Below, piece by piece: positions 28,681 to 37,552 of a stretch of DNA of 64,000 nucleotides. The DNA lies in contig NZ_JACXAI010000006.1 in NCBI RefSeq assembly GCF_014773385.1, forward strand, positions 124,001 through 188,000, in the 5' to 3' direction. The number at the start of each line of letters is the position of its first letter. Within the stretch, counting starts at the first letter, position 1. A model generated the notes under the pieces. The model did not search any database. It was not told where the DNA came from and was given only the letters and a program-made list of their open reading frames with translations. This DNA is from Metabacillus arenae. Lineage in GTDB: Bacteria > Bacillota > Bacilli > Bacillales > Bacillaceae. The position numbers were made by a program, and so were the translations under genes.

Positions 28681-29328
28681 ATGATTAAGATCGCCCCGTC
28701 GATTCTATCAGCGAATTTTGCAAGACTTGAAGAAGAGATTAAAGATGTAGAAAATGGTGGAGCAGACTATATACATGTCGATGTAATGGATGGACACTTT
28801 GTTCCGAATATTACAATTGGGCCACTTATTGTTGAGGCGATAAGGCCAATTACAAAGCTCCCGTTGGATGTTCACTTAATGATTGAAAGCCCGGAAAACT
28901 ATATTTCAGATTTTGCCAAGGCTGGGGCTGACATTATTTCTGTTCATGTTGAAGCATGCAGGCACCTGCACAGAACGATTCAGCAAATTAAAGCGGAGGG
29001 AATTAAAGCGGGAGTCGTACTAAACCCGCATACTCCAGTTCATATGATTCAACATATCATTGATGACGTCGATTTGGTTTTGCAGATGACTGTCAATCCA
29101 GGATTCGGCGGTCAATCATTTATTAAGAATACAGTTCCAAAAATCAAAGAAATTAAAAAGCTCGTCACTGAACGCGGACTTTCTGTCGAAATTCAAGTAG
29201 ACGGCGGAATAAATCCCGAAACAGCTCAAACCTGTGTCGAAGCAGGTGCAAACGTGCTTGTAGCAGGATCTGCGATTTATAATAAAGCAAATCGCAAAGA
29301 AGCGATAAAAAAAATAAGAGGACAATAA
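28681..29328 (+). CDS. rpe: Ribulose-phosphate 3-epimerase
   Basis: It interconverts ribulose-5-phosphate and xylulose-5-phosphate in the pentose phosphate pathway. The 215-aa TIM barrel has '[13 protein letters not shown]', metal-binding '[14 protein letters not shown]', '[10 protein letters not shown]', '[12 protein letters not shown]' and '[10 protein letters not shown]'. The stop is embedded in the left arm of a strong terminator. Confidence 0.96.
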   Translation: MIKIAPSILSANFARLEEEIKDVENGGADYIHVDVMDGHFVPNITIGPLIVEAIRPITKLPLDVHLMIESPENYISDFAKAGADIISVHVEACRHLHRTIQQIKAEGIKAGVVLNPHTPVHMIQHIIDDVDLVLQMTVNPGFGGQSFIKNTVPKIKEIKKLVTERGLSVEIQVDGGINPETAQTCVEAGANVLVAGSAIYNKANRKEAIKKIRGQ

Positions 29329-29353
29329 GACCGAGAAATCGGTCTTATTTTGT
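29324..29353 (+). terminator. Intrinsic terminator after rpe
   Basis: AATAAGACCGA (29324-29334), GAAA tetraloop, TCGGTCTTATT (29339-29349), TTG. The 11-bp stem is perfect and overlaps the rpe stop codon. The T-run is short but the stem itself ends in TTATTTTG. Confidence 0.85.
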
Positions 29354-29402
29354 AGTTTCAAAATTTATATGTTATCAAAAAAATAAGAAACCTGTACACC
29401 AA

Positions 29403-29466
29403 TCTGTTTTTGCGATTTATGTCGAATAATCGATATATTGAAATTTTCGAAGATAAATCCCTTGAT
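29403..29466 (+). repeat. Solo copy of the TCGAAGATAA-type repeat
   Basis: 'TTTATGTCGAATAATCGATA' continues as TATTGAAATTTTCGAAGATAA. About 40 bp are shared with 52.94 kb with one or two differences. It lies in the 350-nt gap between rpe and thiN, in which I see nothing else. Confidence 0.7.
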
Positions 29467-29686
29467 TAACGAAAGGAGTGCAGCTGATTTTACTTTTTTA
29501 AATTCTGTGCCCTTGTAGGGAACCTCCATGATGAAATTATTTTCAACCTGATTTTCTTCCATTTATTTTTTCTTAAAGGAAAGTCAAGAAAAACTCATAA
29601 TAATATTATGTAAACTAATAGATCTATCTTTTCAATTTTCGGTAATGAATGCTATAGTAAATCCATGATTGAAAGGAGAATTATTA

Positions 29687-30331
29687 GTGAAGAAAATAAA
29701 TTTAGTTGCAGGTGGGCCAAGTTATTTGCTGCCTGAATTAGGTGATTATCATGACAGTCACTCTACTTGGGTGGGAATTGACAAGGGCGCCGTTTATTTG
29801 CTCGAGCAAGGAATAATCCCTCACATTGCATTCGGGGATTTTGATTCAGTTACAATTGAAGAGAAGCTTTTTTTAGATAACCATTCTGTCAAGCTTACTA
29901 CCTTTCAAGCAGAGAAGGATGCGACAGATACTGAGCTGGCTCTTTCTTGGGCTATTAAACAAAACCCAAATCTTATCCGCATTTTTGGTGCAACAGGAGG
30001 CAGACTTGATCATTTACTTGCCAATTTACATATAATGAAGAGATTTTACAATAAAAACATTCAAATAAAATTGATTGATCGTTATAATCAAGCAGAAGTT
30101 TTTTTGCCTGATTGCTATAAGGTAGATAAAAAAGAGGAATATAAATACATATCGTTTATCCCTATCTCTGAAGAGGTCAGTGGAATTACATTAACCGGAT
30201 TTAAATACCCTCTAAATAATTGTCATATTCAGCTTGGTTCCACACTATGTATTAGTAACGAACTCATTCATGCTCAAGGTACTTTTTCATTTACATCTGG
30301 CATATTATTGATGATAAGAAGCAAAGATTAA
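29687..30331 (+). CDS. thiN: Thiamine pyrophosphokinase
   Basis: It converts thiamine to thiamine diphosphate with ATP. The 214-aa protein has the TPK catalytic part at the N-terminus ('WVGIDKGAVYLLEQG', 'AFGDFDSVT', 'EKDATDTELALSWA', 'FGATGGRLDHLLANL') and a beta-rich C-terminal thiamine-binding domain. The GTG at 29687 is chosen because GAAAGGAGAA lies 7 nt before it and it gives exactly the B. subtilis length; an upstream TTG at 29669 overlaps that Shine-Dalgarno. No TPP riboswitch is visible. Confidence 0.94.
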   Translation: MKKINLVAGGPSYLLPELGDYHDSHSTWVGIDKGAVYLLEQGIIPHIAFGDFDSVTIEEKLFLDNHSVKLTTFQAEKDATDTELALSWAIKQNPNLIRIFGATGGRLDHLLANLHIMKRFYNKNIQIKLIDRYNQAEVFLPDCYKVDKKEEYKYISFIPISEEVSGITLTGFKYPLNNCHIQLGSTLCISNELIHAQGTFSFTSGILLMIRSKD

Positions 30332-30438
30332 TCGTGCTTTCATATAAAAATGCCAGAATGGTCCTTCTAAGGATAAATTGCTCAAAACACCTTTAAAGCT
30401 GAACAAAGATGATGATTGAAGGATTGAGGAGGGAAACA

Positions 30439-30519
30439 ATGAAATTTTATACGATTAAGCTGCCAAAGTTTTTAGGTGGAATTATACGGGCTATGCTGGG
30501 CTCATTCAAAAAAGAGTGA
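30439..30519 (+). CDS. spoVM: Stage V sporulation protein M
   Basis: SpoVM is a 26-aa amphipathic peptide that recognises the convex outer forespore membrane and anchors SpoIVA, the base of the spore coat. The sequence starts MKFYTIKLPKFLGG, contains the key Pro9 and ends SFKKE; it is nearly identical to the B. subtilis peptide. GAGGAGGG precedes the ATG at 30439. Its position between thiN and rpmB is the conserved one. It proves the organism belongs to a spore-forming lineage. Confidence 0.97.
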   Translation: MKFYTIKLPKFLGGIIRAMLGSFKKE

Positions 30520-30631
30520 ACAACTGAATTTGTTTTTAAGTGTTGGGATCGCTGGTAAAAATTCTGTTTTCAAAATCATGATATCGTGATGCTTATAAAA
30601 AAGCCTGTTCAAAATGTTATTTGAAGATTTA

Positions 30632-30668
30632 ACATAAAAAAAGCACCGATGAGGTGCTTTTTTTATGT
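30632..30668. terminator. Bidirectional terminator between spoVM and rpmB
   Basis: The palindrome AAAAAAAGCACC, loop GATGA, GGTGCTTTTTTT lies at 30636-30664 and extends to ACAT/ATGT. T-runs occur on both strands, so it serves spoVM (+) and rpmB (-). Confidence 0.9.
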
Positions 30669-30680
30669 AATGACACTTTA

Positions 30681-30869
30681 TTACACACGCTCCACTTTAC
30701 CTGACTTTAAAGCGCGAGCAGATACATATACGCGTTTAGGTTTACCGTCAACTAGAATACGGACTTTTTGAAGGTTTGCACCCCAAGTACGTTTTGTTGA
30801 GTTCATAGCGTGAGAACGAGCGTTTCCAGAACGAGTTTTCTTACCAGTAACAACACATTTACGTGCCAT
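30681..30869 (-). CDS. rpmB: 50S ribosomal protein L28
   Basis: The 62-aa ribosomal protein starts [16 protein letters not shown] and ends '[11 protein letters not shown]'. The zinc-free form is likely, since only one Cys is present. The ATG at 30869 has a good AAGGAGGGA upstream on the minus strand; a longer reading from 30905 would start inside the leader. It is the single minus-strand gene in this part, as in B. subtilis. Confidence 0.96.
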   Translation of the reverse strand: MARKCVVTGKKTRSGNARSHAMNSTKRTWGANLQKVRILVDGKPKRVYVSARALKSGKVERV

Positions 30870-31027
30870 AATAGAATCCCTCCTTACTACAACAACATCC
30901 AACATTCAAAAATAATTCATGTATGATCTTCATGACCTTACTAATTTATCATAACTGTCATTTTAATGCAATACTTCTTTTCTTTCCTATCAAGAGTTTT
31001 CTCTTGACATGAATGATTGGGGAATTT

Positions 31028-31135
31028 TATGCAATTACTTCGTTAAGCATGCCAATAATTTAATAAAGGTGCAATTATTTTAATAAAGGTCCAAATAATT
31101 CATGGAAGCTGCAATTATCTCGCTAATCGTTTAAT
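31028..31135 (+). repeat. Degenerate 20-nt-period tandem array
   Basis: Five contiguous 20-nt units: GCAATTACTTCGTTAAGCAT, GCCAATAATTTAATAAAGGT, GCAATTATTTTAATAAAGGT, CCAAATAATTCATGGAAGCT, GCAATTATCTCGCTAATCGT. The consensus is close to the array at 9.5 kb. It lies in the 590-nt gap between rpmB and yloU, both transcribed outward; nothing else is recognisable in that gap except presumed promoters. Confidence 0.75.
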
Positions 31136-31457
31136 CTGATTATTATACAAATGCATCAAATTAAAGAAAGGCTTCCCTATCAGCGAAAAGTTACTTTAGT
31201 AAGTTCAGAATGTTAAAATAAATTAACGTATAAAATAGTGTTACCACAACGTCGAGATCCAAGCCTAGCTGAAATTCATTAGGTCAAATATTTGCTTTTG
31301 GGGTCCTCTTTTAGACTTTTTAAGCGTCAATTTCTTATAAAGAGATAATATCGAAGGAATTAAGATATTCTAAAGTGATACAGAAACTTTTAAAAGCAGA
31401 AGCCTTGTAGTAAAATATTTATAGTCAATGTGATTTTTTCCAGGAGGGGGCTCTACT

Positions 31458-31820
31458 ATGTCCATTGAATTAAAAACAAAGTACGGACAAATTGACATTA
31501 CAAATGAAGTCATTGCAATGGTCGCAGGCGGTGCTGCAGTTGATTGCTACGGAATTGTAGGAATGGCTTCGAAAAACCAGATCAAAGACGGTCTTACAGA
31601 AATTTTACGGAAAGAAAACTTCAGCCGCGGCGTCCTTGTGCGCCAAGAAGAAGATGAAATGCATATTGATATGTTTATTATTGTAAGCTATGGCACGAAA
31701 ATCTCTGAAATAGCACATAATGTGCAAACAAAAGTAAAATATACTTTGGACCAAACAGTCGGACTAGCTGTCGATTCAGTCAATATATATGTGCAGGGAG
31801 TTCGAGTAGCGAACCCGTAG
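31458..31820 (+). CDS. yloU: Asp23/Gls24 family envelope stress protein
   Basis: This 120-aa Asp23/YloU-type protein has 'YGQIDITNEVIAMVAGGAA', 'DCYGIVGMASKNQIKDG' and the C-terminal 'VDSVNIYVQGVRV'. Family members are membrane-associated and linked to cell-envelope homeostasis; the precise role is not known. AGGAGGGGG precedes the ATG. It is followed by fakA after 15 nt, a partnership conserved across Firmicutes. Confidence 0.94.
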   Translation: MSIELKTKYGQIDITNEVIAMVAGGAAVDCYGIVGMASKNQIKDGLTEILRKENFSRGVLVRQEEDEMHIDMFIIVSYGTKISEIAHNVQTKVKYTLDQTVGLAVDSVNIYVQGVRVANP

Positions 31821-31835
31821 TAAGGAGGAAGATTT

Positions 31836-33500
31836 GTGGCTATTACAACTTTAGATGGTAAGCGTTTTGCTGAAATGATCTTGCAAGGGGCCAGCCATCT
31901 TTCCAATAATGCGAAAATTGTGGATGCCTTAAACGTATTCCCAGTTCCAGACGGTGATACAGGAACGAATATGAATTTGTCAATGTCATCAGGAGCAAAG
32001 GAAGTAAAACAACACGTGACAGATCATATCGGCAAGGTAGGCACTGCCCTTTCTAAAGGGCTCTTAATGGGGGCACGCGGCAACTCAGGTGTTATCTTGT
32101 CTCAATTGTTCAGAGGCTTTTCTAAATCAATTGAATCAAAAAAAGGGATAGACAGCAAAGGTTTTGCTGATGCACTTCAAGCAGGTGTTGATACAGCGTA
32201 TAAGGCTGTGATGAAACCAGTTGAGGGTACGATTTTAACGGTGGCAAAGGATTCTGCAAAGGCCGCTGTATCTGCTGCAAAAAATGAAAAAGATATTATA
32301 AAAGTGATGGAAGTTGTTGTAAAGGAGGCAAAAGCCTCTTTAAACAGAACTCCAGAGCTTCTGCCAGTTTTAAAGGAAGTAGGAGTAGTTGATAGTGGAG
32401 GACAGGGCTTACTTTTTGTATTTGAAGGTTTTCTTGCAGAATTAAAAGGGGAAAAGCTTTCTGAAACAAAAGCAAACCTTCCTTCTATGAGTGAACTTGT
32501 AAGCGCAGAACATCATAAAAATATTCAAAGCCATATAAATACTGAGGACATTGAGTTTGGATATTGTACGGAATTTATGGTTTGTTTTGAGGAAGGAAAA
32601 GAAACGTTCAATGAACAGAGATTCAGAGAAGATTTAAGTGAGTATGGCGATTCTTTACTTGTTATTGCTGATGAAGAGATCGCAAAAGTACATATACATG
32701 CAGAATACCCAGGAGAAGTTCTTTCTTATGGGCAAAAGTATGGAAATCTCATCAATATGAAGATTGATAATATGAGGCAGCAGCACAGCAACATTGTGGG
32801 GGAAGCCTCTTCCCAGGAAAAACAGTCTGTTAAAAAGGAAAAACAACAGTACGGTATTGTGACTGTGACGATGGGGAAAGGGATTGCTGATTTATTTAGA
32901 AGCATTGGTGCACATTCTGTAATTGAAGGCGGCCAAACCATGAATCCAAGCACAGAAGACATTGTACAGGCGATTAAAGATGTGCATGCTGAAAATATTA
33001 TCATCCTTCCTAATAATTCAAATATTGTGATGGCTGCCCAGCAGGCTGCTTCTGTTGTCGACGAAAATGTCTTTGTTATCCCTTCAAAAACTGTACCACA
33101 GGGAATGTCAGCACTTTTGGCATTTAATCCGGAAACTAGTCCTGAAGAAAATGAACATACAATGAAAGAAGCCCTTAGGCATGTTAAAACAGGACAAATC
33201 ACTTATGCTGTGAGAGACACCAATATAGACGGGATCGATATCGGAAAAGATGATTTTATGGGAATTGCGAATGGGAAGATTGTGACAAAAGACAAGAACC
33301 AACTCGAAGCTGCTAAAAAGCTGCTTGAAAAATTGGTCACAGAAGACGATGAAATCCTTACTATTCTCCAAGGGCAAGATGCTAAAGATGACGAAGTAGA
33401 CAGCCTCGAAAGCTTTATCGAAGAAAAATTTCCGGATATTGAAGTTGAGGTTCATAATGGTGAACAACCACTTTATGCTTATATCTTTGCAATTGAATAG
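31836..33500 (+). CDS. fakA: Fatty acid kinase catalytic subunit FakA
   Basis: FakA phosphorylates fatty acids bound to FakB (DegV) proteins so that exogenous fatty acids enter phospholipid synthesis through PlsX/PlsY. The 554-aa protein has the DhaL-like ATP domain at the N-terminus ('NVFPVPDGDTGTNMNLSMSS', 'GARGNSGVILSQLFRG', 'DSGGQGLLF') and the DegV-interacting C-terminal domain. GTG at 31836 follows AAGGAGGAA. It links with the plsX-fab genes 6 kb downstream. B. subtilis name: yloV. Confidence 0.94.
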   Translation: MAITTLDGKRFAEMILQGASHLSNNAKIVDALNVFPVPDGDTGTNMNLSMSSGAKEVKQHVTDHIGKVGTALSKGLLMGARGNSGVILSQLFRGFSKSIESKKGIDSKGFADALQAGVDTAYKAVMKPVEGTILTVAKDSAKAAVSAAKNEKDIIKVMEVVVKEAKASLNRTPELLPVLKEVGVVDSGGQGLLFVFEGFLAELKGEKLSETKANLPSMSELVSAEHHKNIQSHINTEDIEFGYCTEFMVCFEEGKETFNEQRFREDLSEYGDSLLVIADEEIAKVHIHAEYPGEVLSYGQKYGNLINMKIDNMRQQHSNIVGEASSQEKQSVKKEKQQYGIVTVTMGKGIADLFRSIGAHSVIEGGQTMNPSTEDIVQAIKDVHAENIIILPNNSNIVMAAQQAASVVDENVFVIPSKTVPQGMSALLAFNPETSPEENEHTMKEALRHVKTGQITYAVRDTNIDGIDIGKDDFMGIANGKIVTKDKNQLEAAKKLLEKLVTEDDEILTILQGQDAKDDEVDSLESFIEEKFPDIEVEVHNGEQPLYAYIFAIE

Positions 33501-33506
33501 CGATTA

Positions 33507-33535
33507 TAGAAGGGGAGCTTCCCCTTCTATTTTTA
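33507..33535 (+). terminator. Intrinsic terminator after fakA
   Basis: TAGAAGGGGA (33507-33516), loop GCT, TCCCCTTCTA (33520-33529), then TTTTTAT. The 10-bp stem is perfect. Confidence 0.9.
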
Positions 33536-33537
33536 TC

Positions 33538-33692
33538 TGTTAAGAAATTTTAAGTTAATTAAAGTATGAACGTAATAAAGAATGGTATCATTGTCCAGCT
33601 CCAGCTCCAGCTCCAGCTCCAGCTCCTAGCCCCTCTAGATCGCTTGTCGGGGCTGTTCAAGGCGCTTCCGCTTTTCCTTGTATGAAAGCTTT
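33538..33692 (+). repeat. Family-2 repeat with leader and (CCAGCT)n expansion
   Basis: The leader GAAATTTTAAGTTAATTAAAGTATGAACG starts a few bases after the fakA terminator. It runs into TTGT and five tandem CCAGCT units (33596-33627), then 'CTAGCCCCTCTAGATCGCTT', GTCGGGGCTGTTCAAGGCGC and TTCCGCTTTT. Similar copies follow the khpA and rplS terminators. Confidence 0.75.
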
Positions 33693-33762
33693 TACAACTA
33701 TAAAGACGTTTTGATAAAATAGTGTTAGAGGGGAATTGGACACGAGGTGAGAGGGGAAAATT

Positions 33763-34425
33763 ATGAAGTATCGAACAGTTTTTGATATTATTGGACCAGT
33801 TATGATTGGTCCATCAAGCTCACATACAGCAGGGGCAGCAAGAATCGGCCGTGTTGCTAGAAGTTTATTTGGCAGGGAGCCTAAATGGGCATCTATTTCT
33901 TTTTATGGATCTTTTGCTAAGACATATAAAGGACATGGGACAGATATTGCGATTGTCGGGGGATTGCTGGATTTTGATACATTTGATGAAAGAATTAAAA
34001 CCTCCTTGCAAATTGCCAAGGAACAAGGTATTAAGGTTACCTTTTTTGAAGAGGATGCTATTACTGATCATCCGAATACGGCAAGAGTAATTATTGGAGA
34101 TGACCAGGGCCAATTAGAACTGGTTGGTATTTCAATTGGCGGAGGGAAAATAGAAATCATTGAGTTGAATGGGTTTAAATTGAAAATATCAGGCAATCAT
34201 CCTGCCATTCTGGTCGTTCATAATGATCGCTTTGGAGCGATTGCTGCGGTAGCAAACGTCCTGGCCAAGCATGCGATTAATATCGGCCACATGGATGTAT
34301 CAAGAAAAGAAAAAGGACAACTTGCCCTTATGACAATAGAAGTAGACCAAAACATTAATCCTCTTGTTTTGGACGAGCTCAAGACCTTACCAAACATTCT
34401 GCAAGTAACAAAAATAACTGAGTAA
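33763..34425 (+). CDS. sdaAB: L-serine dehydratase, beta chain
   Basis: With SdaAA it forms the iron-sulfur L-serine deaminase that converts serine to pyruvate and ammonia. The 220-aa beta chain has 'GPVMIGPSSSHTAGAARIG', 'YGSFAKTYKGHGTD' and a C-terminal ACT domain (about 148-220, 'ILVVHNDRFGAIAAVANVL'). The ATG at 33763 is preceded by GAGGTGAGAGG, a string that also resembles the family-3 repeat head. SdaAA starts 32 nt downstream. Confidence 0.95.
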   Translation: MKYRTVFDIIGPVMIGPSSSHTAGAARIGRVARSLFGREPKWASISFYGSFAKTYKGHGTDIAIVGGLLDFDTFDERIKTSLQIAKEQGIKVTFFEEDAITDHPNTARVIIGDDQGQLELVGISIGGGKIEIIELNGFKLKISGNHPAILVVHNDRFGAIAAVANVLAKHAINIGHMDVSRKEKGQLALMTIEVDQNINPLVLDELKTLPNILQVTKITE

Positions 34426-34457
34426 TATTAACGCCGAACGTGAATGGGGGAATAGGA

Positions 34458-35360
34458 GTGTTTAGAAATGTAGCGGAGCTTGTGGAACTTGCTGAAAGCA
34501 AAGGGACTAAAATTGCTGAAATCATGATCGAGCAGGAAATGGATGTGTCCGGAAGGTCAAGAAAAGAAGTCCTTAGCCAGATGGAAACAAACCTGAATGT
34601 CATGGAACAGGCATTAGAAAAAGGAATTGCAGGAGTAAGCTCGCATTCTGGCTTAACAGGCGGAGATGCGGTCCTAATGCAAAAATATATCGAAAAAGGC
34701 AATTTTCTATCAGGAGAAACACTGCTGGACGCCGTAAGTAAGGCGGTTGCTACAAATGAGGTAAATGCTGCAATGGGAACAATTTGCGCTACTCCAACAG
34801 CAGGTTCAGCCGGGGTCGTCCCAGGTACTTTATTTGCTGTAAAAAATAAATTGAATCCAACAAAGGAGCAAATGCTTGAATTTCTTTTTACAGCAGGTGC
34901 TTTTGGCTTTGTTGTTGCAAATAATGCTTCCATTTCTGGTGCTGCCGGCGGTTGTCAAGCGGAAGTAGGCTCAGCTGCAGGTATGGCAGCAGCAGCAATT
35001 GTCGAGCTTGCTGGAGGTACACCTTCCCAATCAGCGGAAGCAATGGCTATTACATTAAAAAATATGCTTGGTCTTGTGTGCGACCCTGTTGCAGGGTTAG
35101 TAGAGGTTCCATGTGTTAAACGGAATGCCATGGGTGCTGCAAACGCTATGGTTGCTGCAGATATGGCACTAGCAGGAATAACAAGCCGCATTCCATGTGA
35201 TGAGGTAATCGACGCAATGTATAAGATAGGTCAATCTATGCCTACAGCTTTAAAAGAAACTGCACAAGGAGGTTTAGCAGCGACTCCTACTGGGCGGGAG
35301 CTTGAAGCGAAGATTTTCGGAGTGTCGCTGAACAAAAGTAATGACGAGTTTGCAAGATAG
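34458..35360 (+). CDS. sdaAA: L-serine dehydratase, alpha chain
   Basis: This is the catalytic 4Fe-4S subunit. The 300-aa protein contains the Cys residues expected to hold the cluster in 'GTICATPTAGSAGVVPG', 'AAGGCQAEVGSAAGMA' and 'CDPVAGLVEVPCVKRN'. GTG at 34458 is chosen, since GGGGGAATAGGA lies just before it and it gives the B. subtilis length; the GTG at 34440 is upstream of that site. The end overlaps recG by 20 nt. Confidence 0.95.
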   Translation: MFRNVAELVELAESKGTKIAEIMIEQEMDVSGRSRKEVLSQMETNLNVMEQALEKGIAGVSSHSGLTGGDAVLMQKYIEKGNFLSGETLLDAVSKAVATNEVNAAMGTICATPTAGSAGVVPGTLFAVKNKLNPTKEQMLEFLFTAGAFGFVVANNASISGAAGGCQAEVGSAAGMAAAAIVELAGGTPSQSAEAMAITLKNMLGLVCDPVAGLVEVPCVKRNAMGAANAMVAADMALAGITSRIPCDEVIDAMYKIGQSMPTALKETAQGGLAATPTGRELEAKIFGVSLNKSNDEFAR

Positions 35361-37386
35361 CCTATCAAATATAAGAGGGATTGGGCAAGAAACACAGCTT
35401 ACATTAAACGAAATGGGGCTCTACACGGTTCAGGATTTACTTGGGTATTTCCCATACAGATATGAGGATTATCAGCTTCGTGATCTTACAGAAGTAGGAC
35501 ATGAGGAGAGAGTTACAGTAGAAGGGAAGGTTCATAGCGAGCCTTCTCTTACGTATTTTGGAAAAAAAAAATCTAGACTAACCTTCAGACTGCTTGCAGG
35601 GAGATATTTAATTAAAGCTGTATGCTTTAATCGTCCTTATTACAAAAATAAATTAGAATTAAATGCGATTGTTACGATTAGCGGAAAGTGGGACAAGCAT
35701 CGACAAACAGTGACTGTTCAAGAGATTAACTTCGGACCTCATCAAAAACAGCATGATATCGAGCCTGTATATTCAGTCAAAGGAAGGCTGACTGTTAAAA
35801 TGATGAGAAAGTTTGTGGCAGCCGCTATTCATCAATATTCAGAGCAAATTCAAGAGAACTTACCTGCTTCTCTTTTACACACCTATAAGCTTCAATCTAA
35901 AAAAGAAGCGGTGAAAACCCTTCATATACCTTTATCCCATGAACAATTGAAACAGTCTCGAAGAAGATTTGTCTATGAAGAGTTTCTTTTATTTCAGCTA
36001 AAAATGCAGGCACTTAGAAAAATCCAACGTGAACATTCTAAAGGTGTCGCTCATCACTTTGATGAAACGTTGTTACTTAGCTTCATTGAAAAACTGCCAT
36101 TTCCTCTTACTTCTGCCCAAAAACGAGTCATTAACGAAATTAAATCAGATCTCGTTTCTCCATATCGGATGAATCGCTTGCTTCAAGGGGATGTGGGTTC
36201 AGGTAAAACAGTAGTGGCAGCTATCAGCCTGTATGCTGTGATTTTATCTGGGCATCAGGGCGCTTTAATGGTTCCAACAGAGATCCTAGCTGAACAGCAT
36301 GCAGAATCGCTATCAACGCTTTTTGAAAATACCGGTATACAAATCGCCTTGCTTACGAGTTCTGTGAAAGGTAAAAAGCGAAAAGAATTGGTAAGCCGTC
36401 TTGAGAATGGAGAAATAAACATCCTAGTCGGAACTCATGCCCTTATTCAGGAGGATGTAAACTTTTTGAAATTAGGTCTCGTTATTACCGATGAACAACA
36501 TCGATTTGGTGTCGGGCAGCGAAGATTGCTAAGAGCAAAAGGAATGAATCCAGATGTCTTGTTTATGACAGCTACACCCATTCCAAGGACTCTTGCCATC
36601 ACAGTTTTTGGAGAAATGGATGTGTCAATAATCGATGAAATGCCTTCTGGGCGAAAAAAAATTGAAACATATTGGGTAAAGCATCAAATGCTGGAGAGAA
36701 TTTTAAACTTTATTGAAAAAGAAGTTCGGAAAGGAAGACAAGCATACGTAATCTGCCCTTTAATAGAAGAATCAGAGAAGCTCGATGTACAAAATGCGAT
36801 TGATGTTCACAGTATGCTTAACTCTTATTTTGGAAGCCAAATGCAAGTGGCGCTTATGCATGGTAAATTACCGCCTGATGAAAAAGAAGAGGTTATGCGG
36901 AAATTTAGTGAAAATAATTCACAAATCCTCGTTTCTACTACGGTGGTGGAGGTTGGAGTAAATGTACCTAACGCAACAATTATGGTCATTTATGATGCAG
37001 AAAGATTTGGATTGTCACAATTACACCAACTAAGAGGAAGGGTTGGCAGGGGAAGCGATCAGTCGTATTGTATTTTGCTGGCTGATCCTAAGTCTGAGAC
37101 AGGCAAAGAGAGAATGAGAATAATGACCGAAACAACCGATGGATTTGTCCTATCGGAAAAAGACCTTGAACTAAGAGGGCCTGGAGATTTTTTTGGAAGA
37201 AAGCAAAGCGGTATGCCGGAATTTAAAGTGGCAGATATGGTCCACGATTACAGAGCACTCGAAGTTGCAAGAAGTGATGCGGCCAAGCTTATCCATTCAG
37301 AAGCCTTTTGGAAAGCCTCTGATTATGCCCTGCTTCGAAACTATTTACAAGAATCAGGTGTGCTGGAGGGAGAAAAATTAGACTAA
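35341..37386 (+). CDS. recG: ATP-dependent DNA helicase RecG
   Basis: RecG remodels stalled forks and Holliday junctions. The 681-aa protein has the N-terminal wedge/OB domain (1-240), Walker A 'GDVGSGKTVVAAISLYA', the 'DEQHRFGVGQR' box, 'TATPIPRTLA' and the C-terminal 'HQLRGRVGRG' motif and TRG-like region. The start lies inside the end of sdaAA. Confidence 0.96.
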   Translation: MTSLQDSLSNIRGIGQETQLTLNEMGLYTVQDLLGYFPYRYEDYQLRDLTEVGHEERVTVEGKVHSEPSLTYFGKKKSRLTFRLLAGRYLIKAVCFNRPYYKNKLELNAIVTISGKWDKHRQTVTVQEINFGPHQKQHDIEPVYSVKGRLTVKMMRKFVAAAIHQYSEQIQENLPASLLHTYKLQSKKEAVKTLHIPLSHEQLKQSRRRFVYEEFLLFQLKMQALRKIQREHSKGVAHHFDETLLLSFIEKLPFPLTSAQKRVINEIKSDLVSPYRMNRLLQGDVGSGKTVVAAISLYAVILSGHQGALMVPTEILAEQHAESLSTLFENTGIQIALLTSSVKGKKRKELVSRLENGEINILVGTHALIQEDVNFLKLGLVITDEQHRFGVGQRRLLRAKGMNPDVLFMTATPIPRTLAITVFGEMDVSIIDEMPSGRKKIETYWVKHQMLERILNFIEKEVRKGRQAYVICPLIEESEKLDVQNAIDVHSMLNSYFGSQMQVALMHGKLPPDEKEEVMRKFSENNSQILVSTTVVEVGVNVPNATIMVIYDAERFGLSQLHQLRGRVGRGSDQSYCILLADPKSETGKERMRIMTETTDGFVLSEKDLELRGPGDFFGRKQSGMPEFKVADMVHDYRALEVARSDAAKLIHSEAFWKASDYALLRNYLQESGVLEGEKLD

Positions 37387-37390
37387 AGAG

Positions 37391-37424
37391 CAGATTGCAA
37401 ATCCTTGTTGCAATCTGTTTTTAT
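37391..37424 (+). terminator. Intrinsic terminator after recG
   Basis: CAGATTGCAA (37391-37400), 7-nt loop, TTGCAATCTG (37408-37417), TTTTTATT. It is a perfect 10-bp stem. Confidence 0.88.
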
Positions 37425-37440
37425 TGGCTATATACTACTA

Positions 37441-37459
37441 TTAGTACCTAGTCTTAAAA
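37441..37459 (+). promoter_or_regulatory. FapR operator upstream of fapR
   Basis: TTAGTACCTAGTCTTAAAA matches the known FapR site (TTAGTACCTAGTCTTAATT in B. subtilis) at nearly every position. FapR represses its own operon until malonyl-CoA binds it. The site lies 93 nt before the fapR start, so it should control fapR-plsX-fabD-fabG. Confidence 0.85.
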
Positions 37460-37552
37460 GCTTTACTGCTCTTTTTTAGGGATAATAGAGGAACCCTGTA
37501 TGAAGTCTTGTCTTTGATTAAAAGGGATTAAATTTGATCGGTGTGGTCGAAA

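Noticed and set aside
29365..29562. 65-codon minus-strand ORF in the rpe-thiN gap
   Set aside because: About half of it reads through the dispersed TCGAAGATAA repeat, there is no clear ribosome site, and the same peptide string appears at 52.9 kb only because the repeat is shared.
29600..29690. TPP riboswitch before thiN
   Set aside because: No CTGAGA core or matching stems are visible in the short leader.
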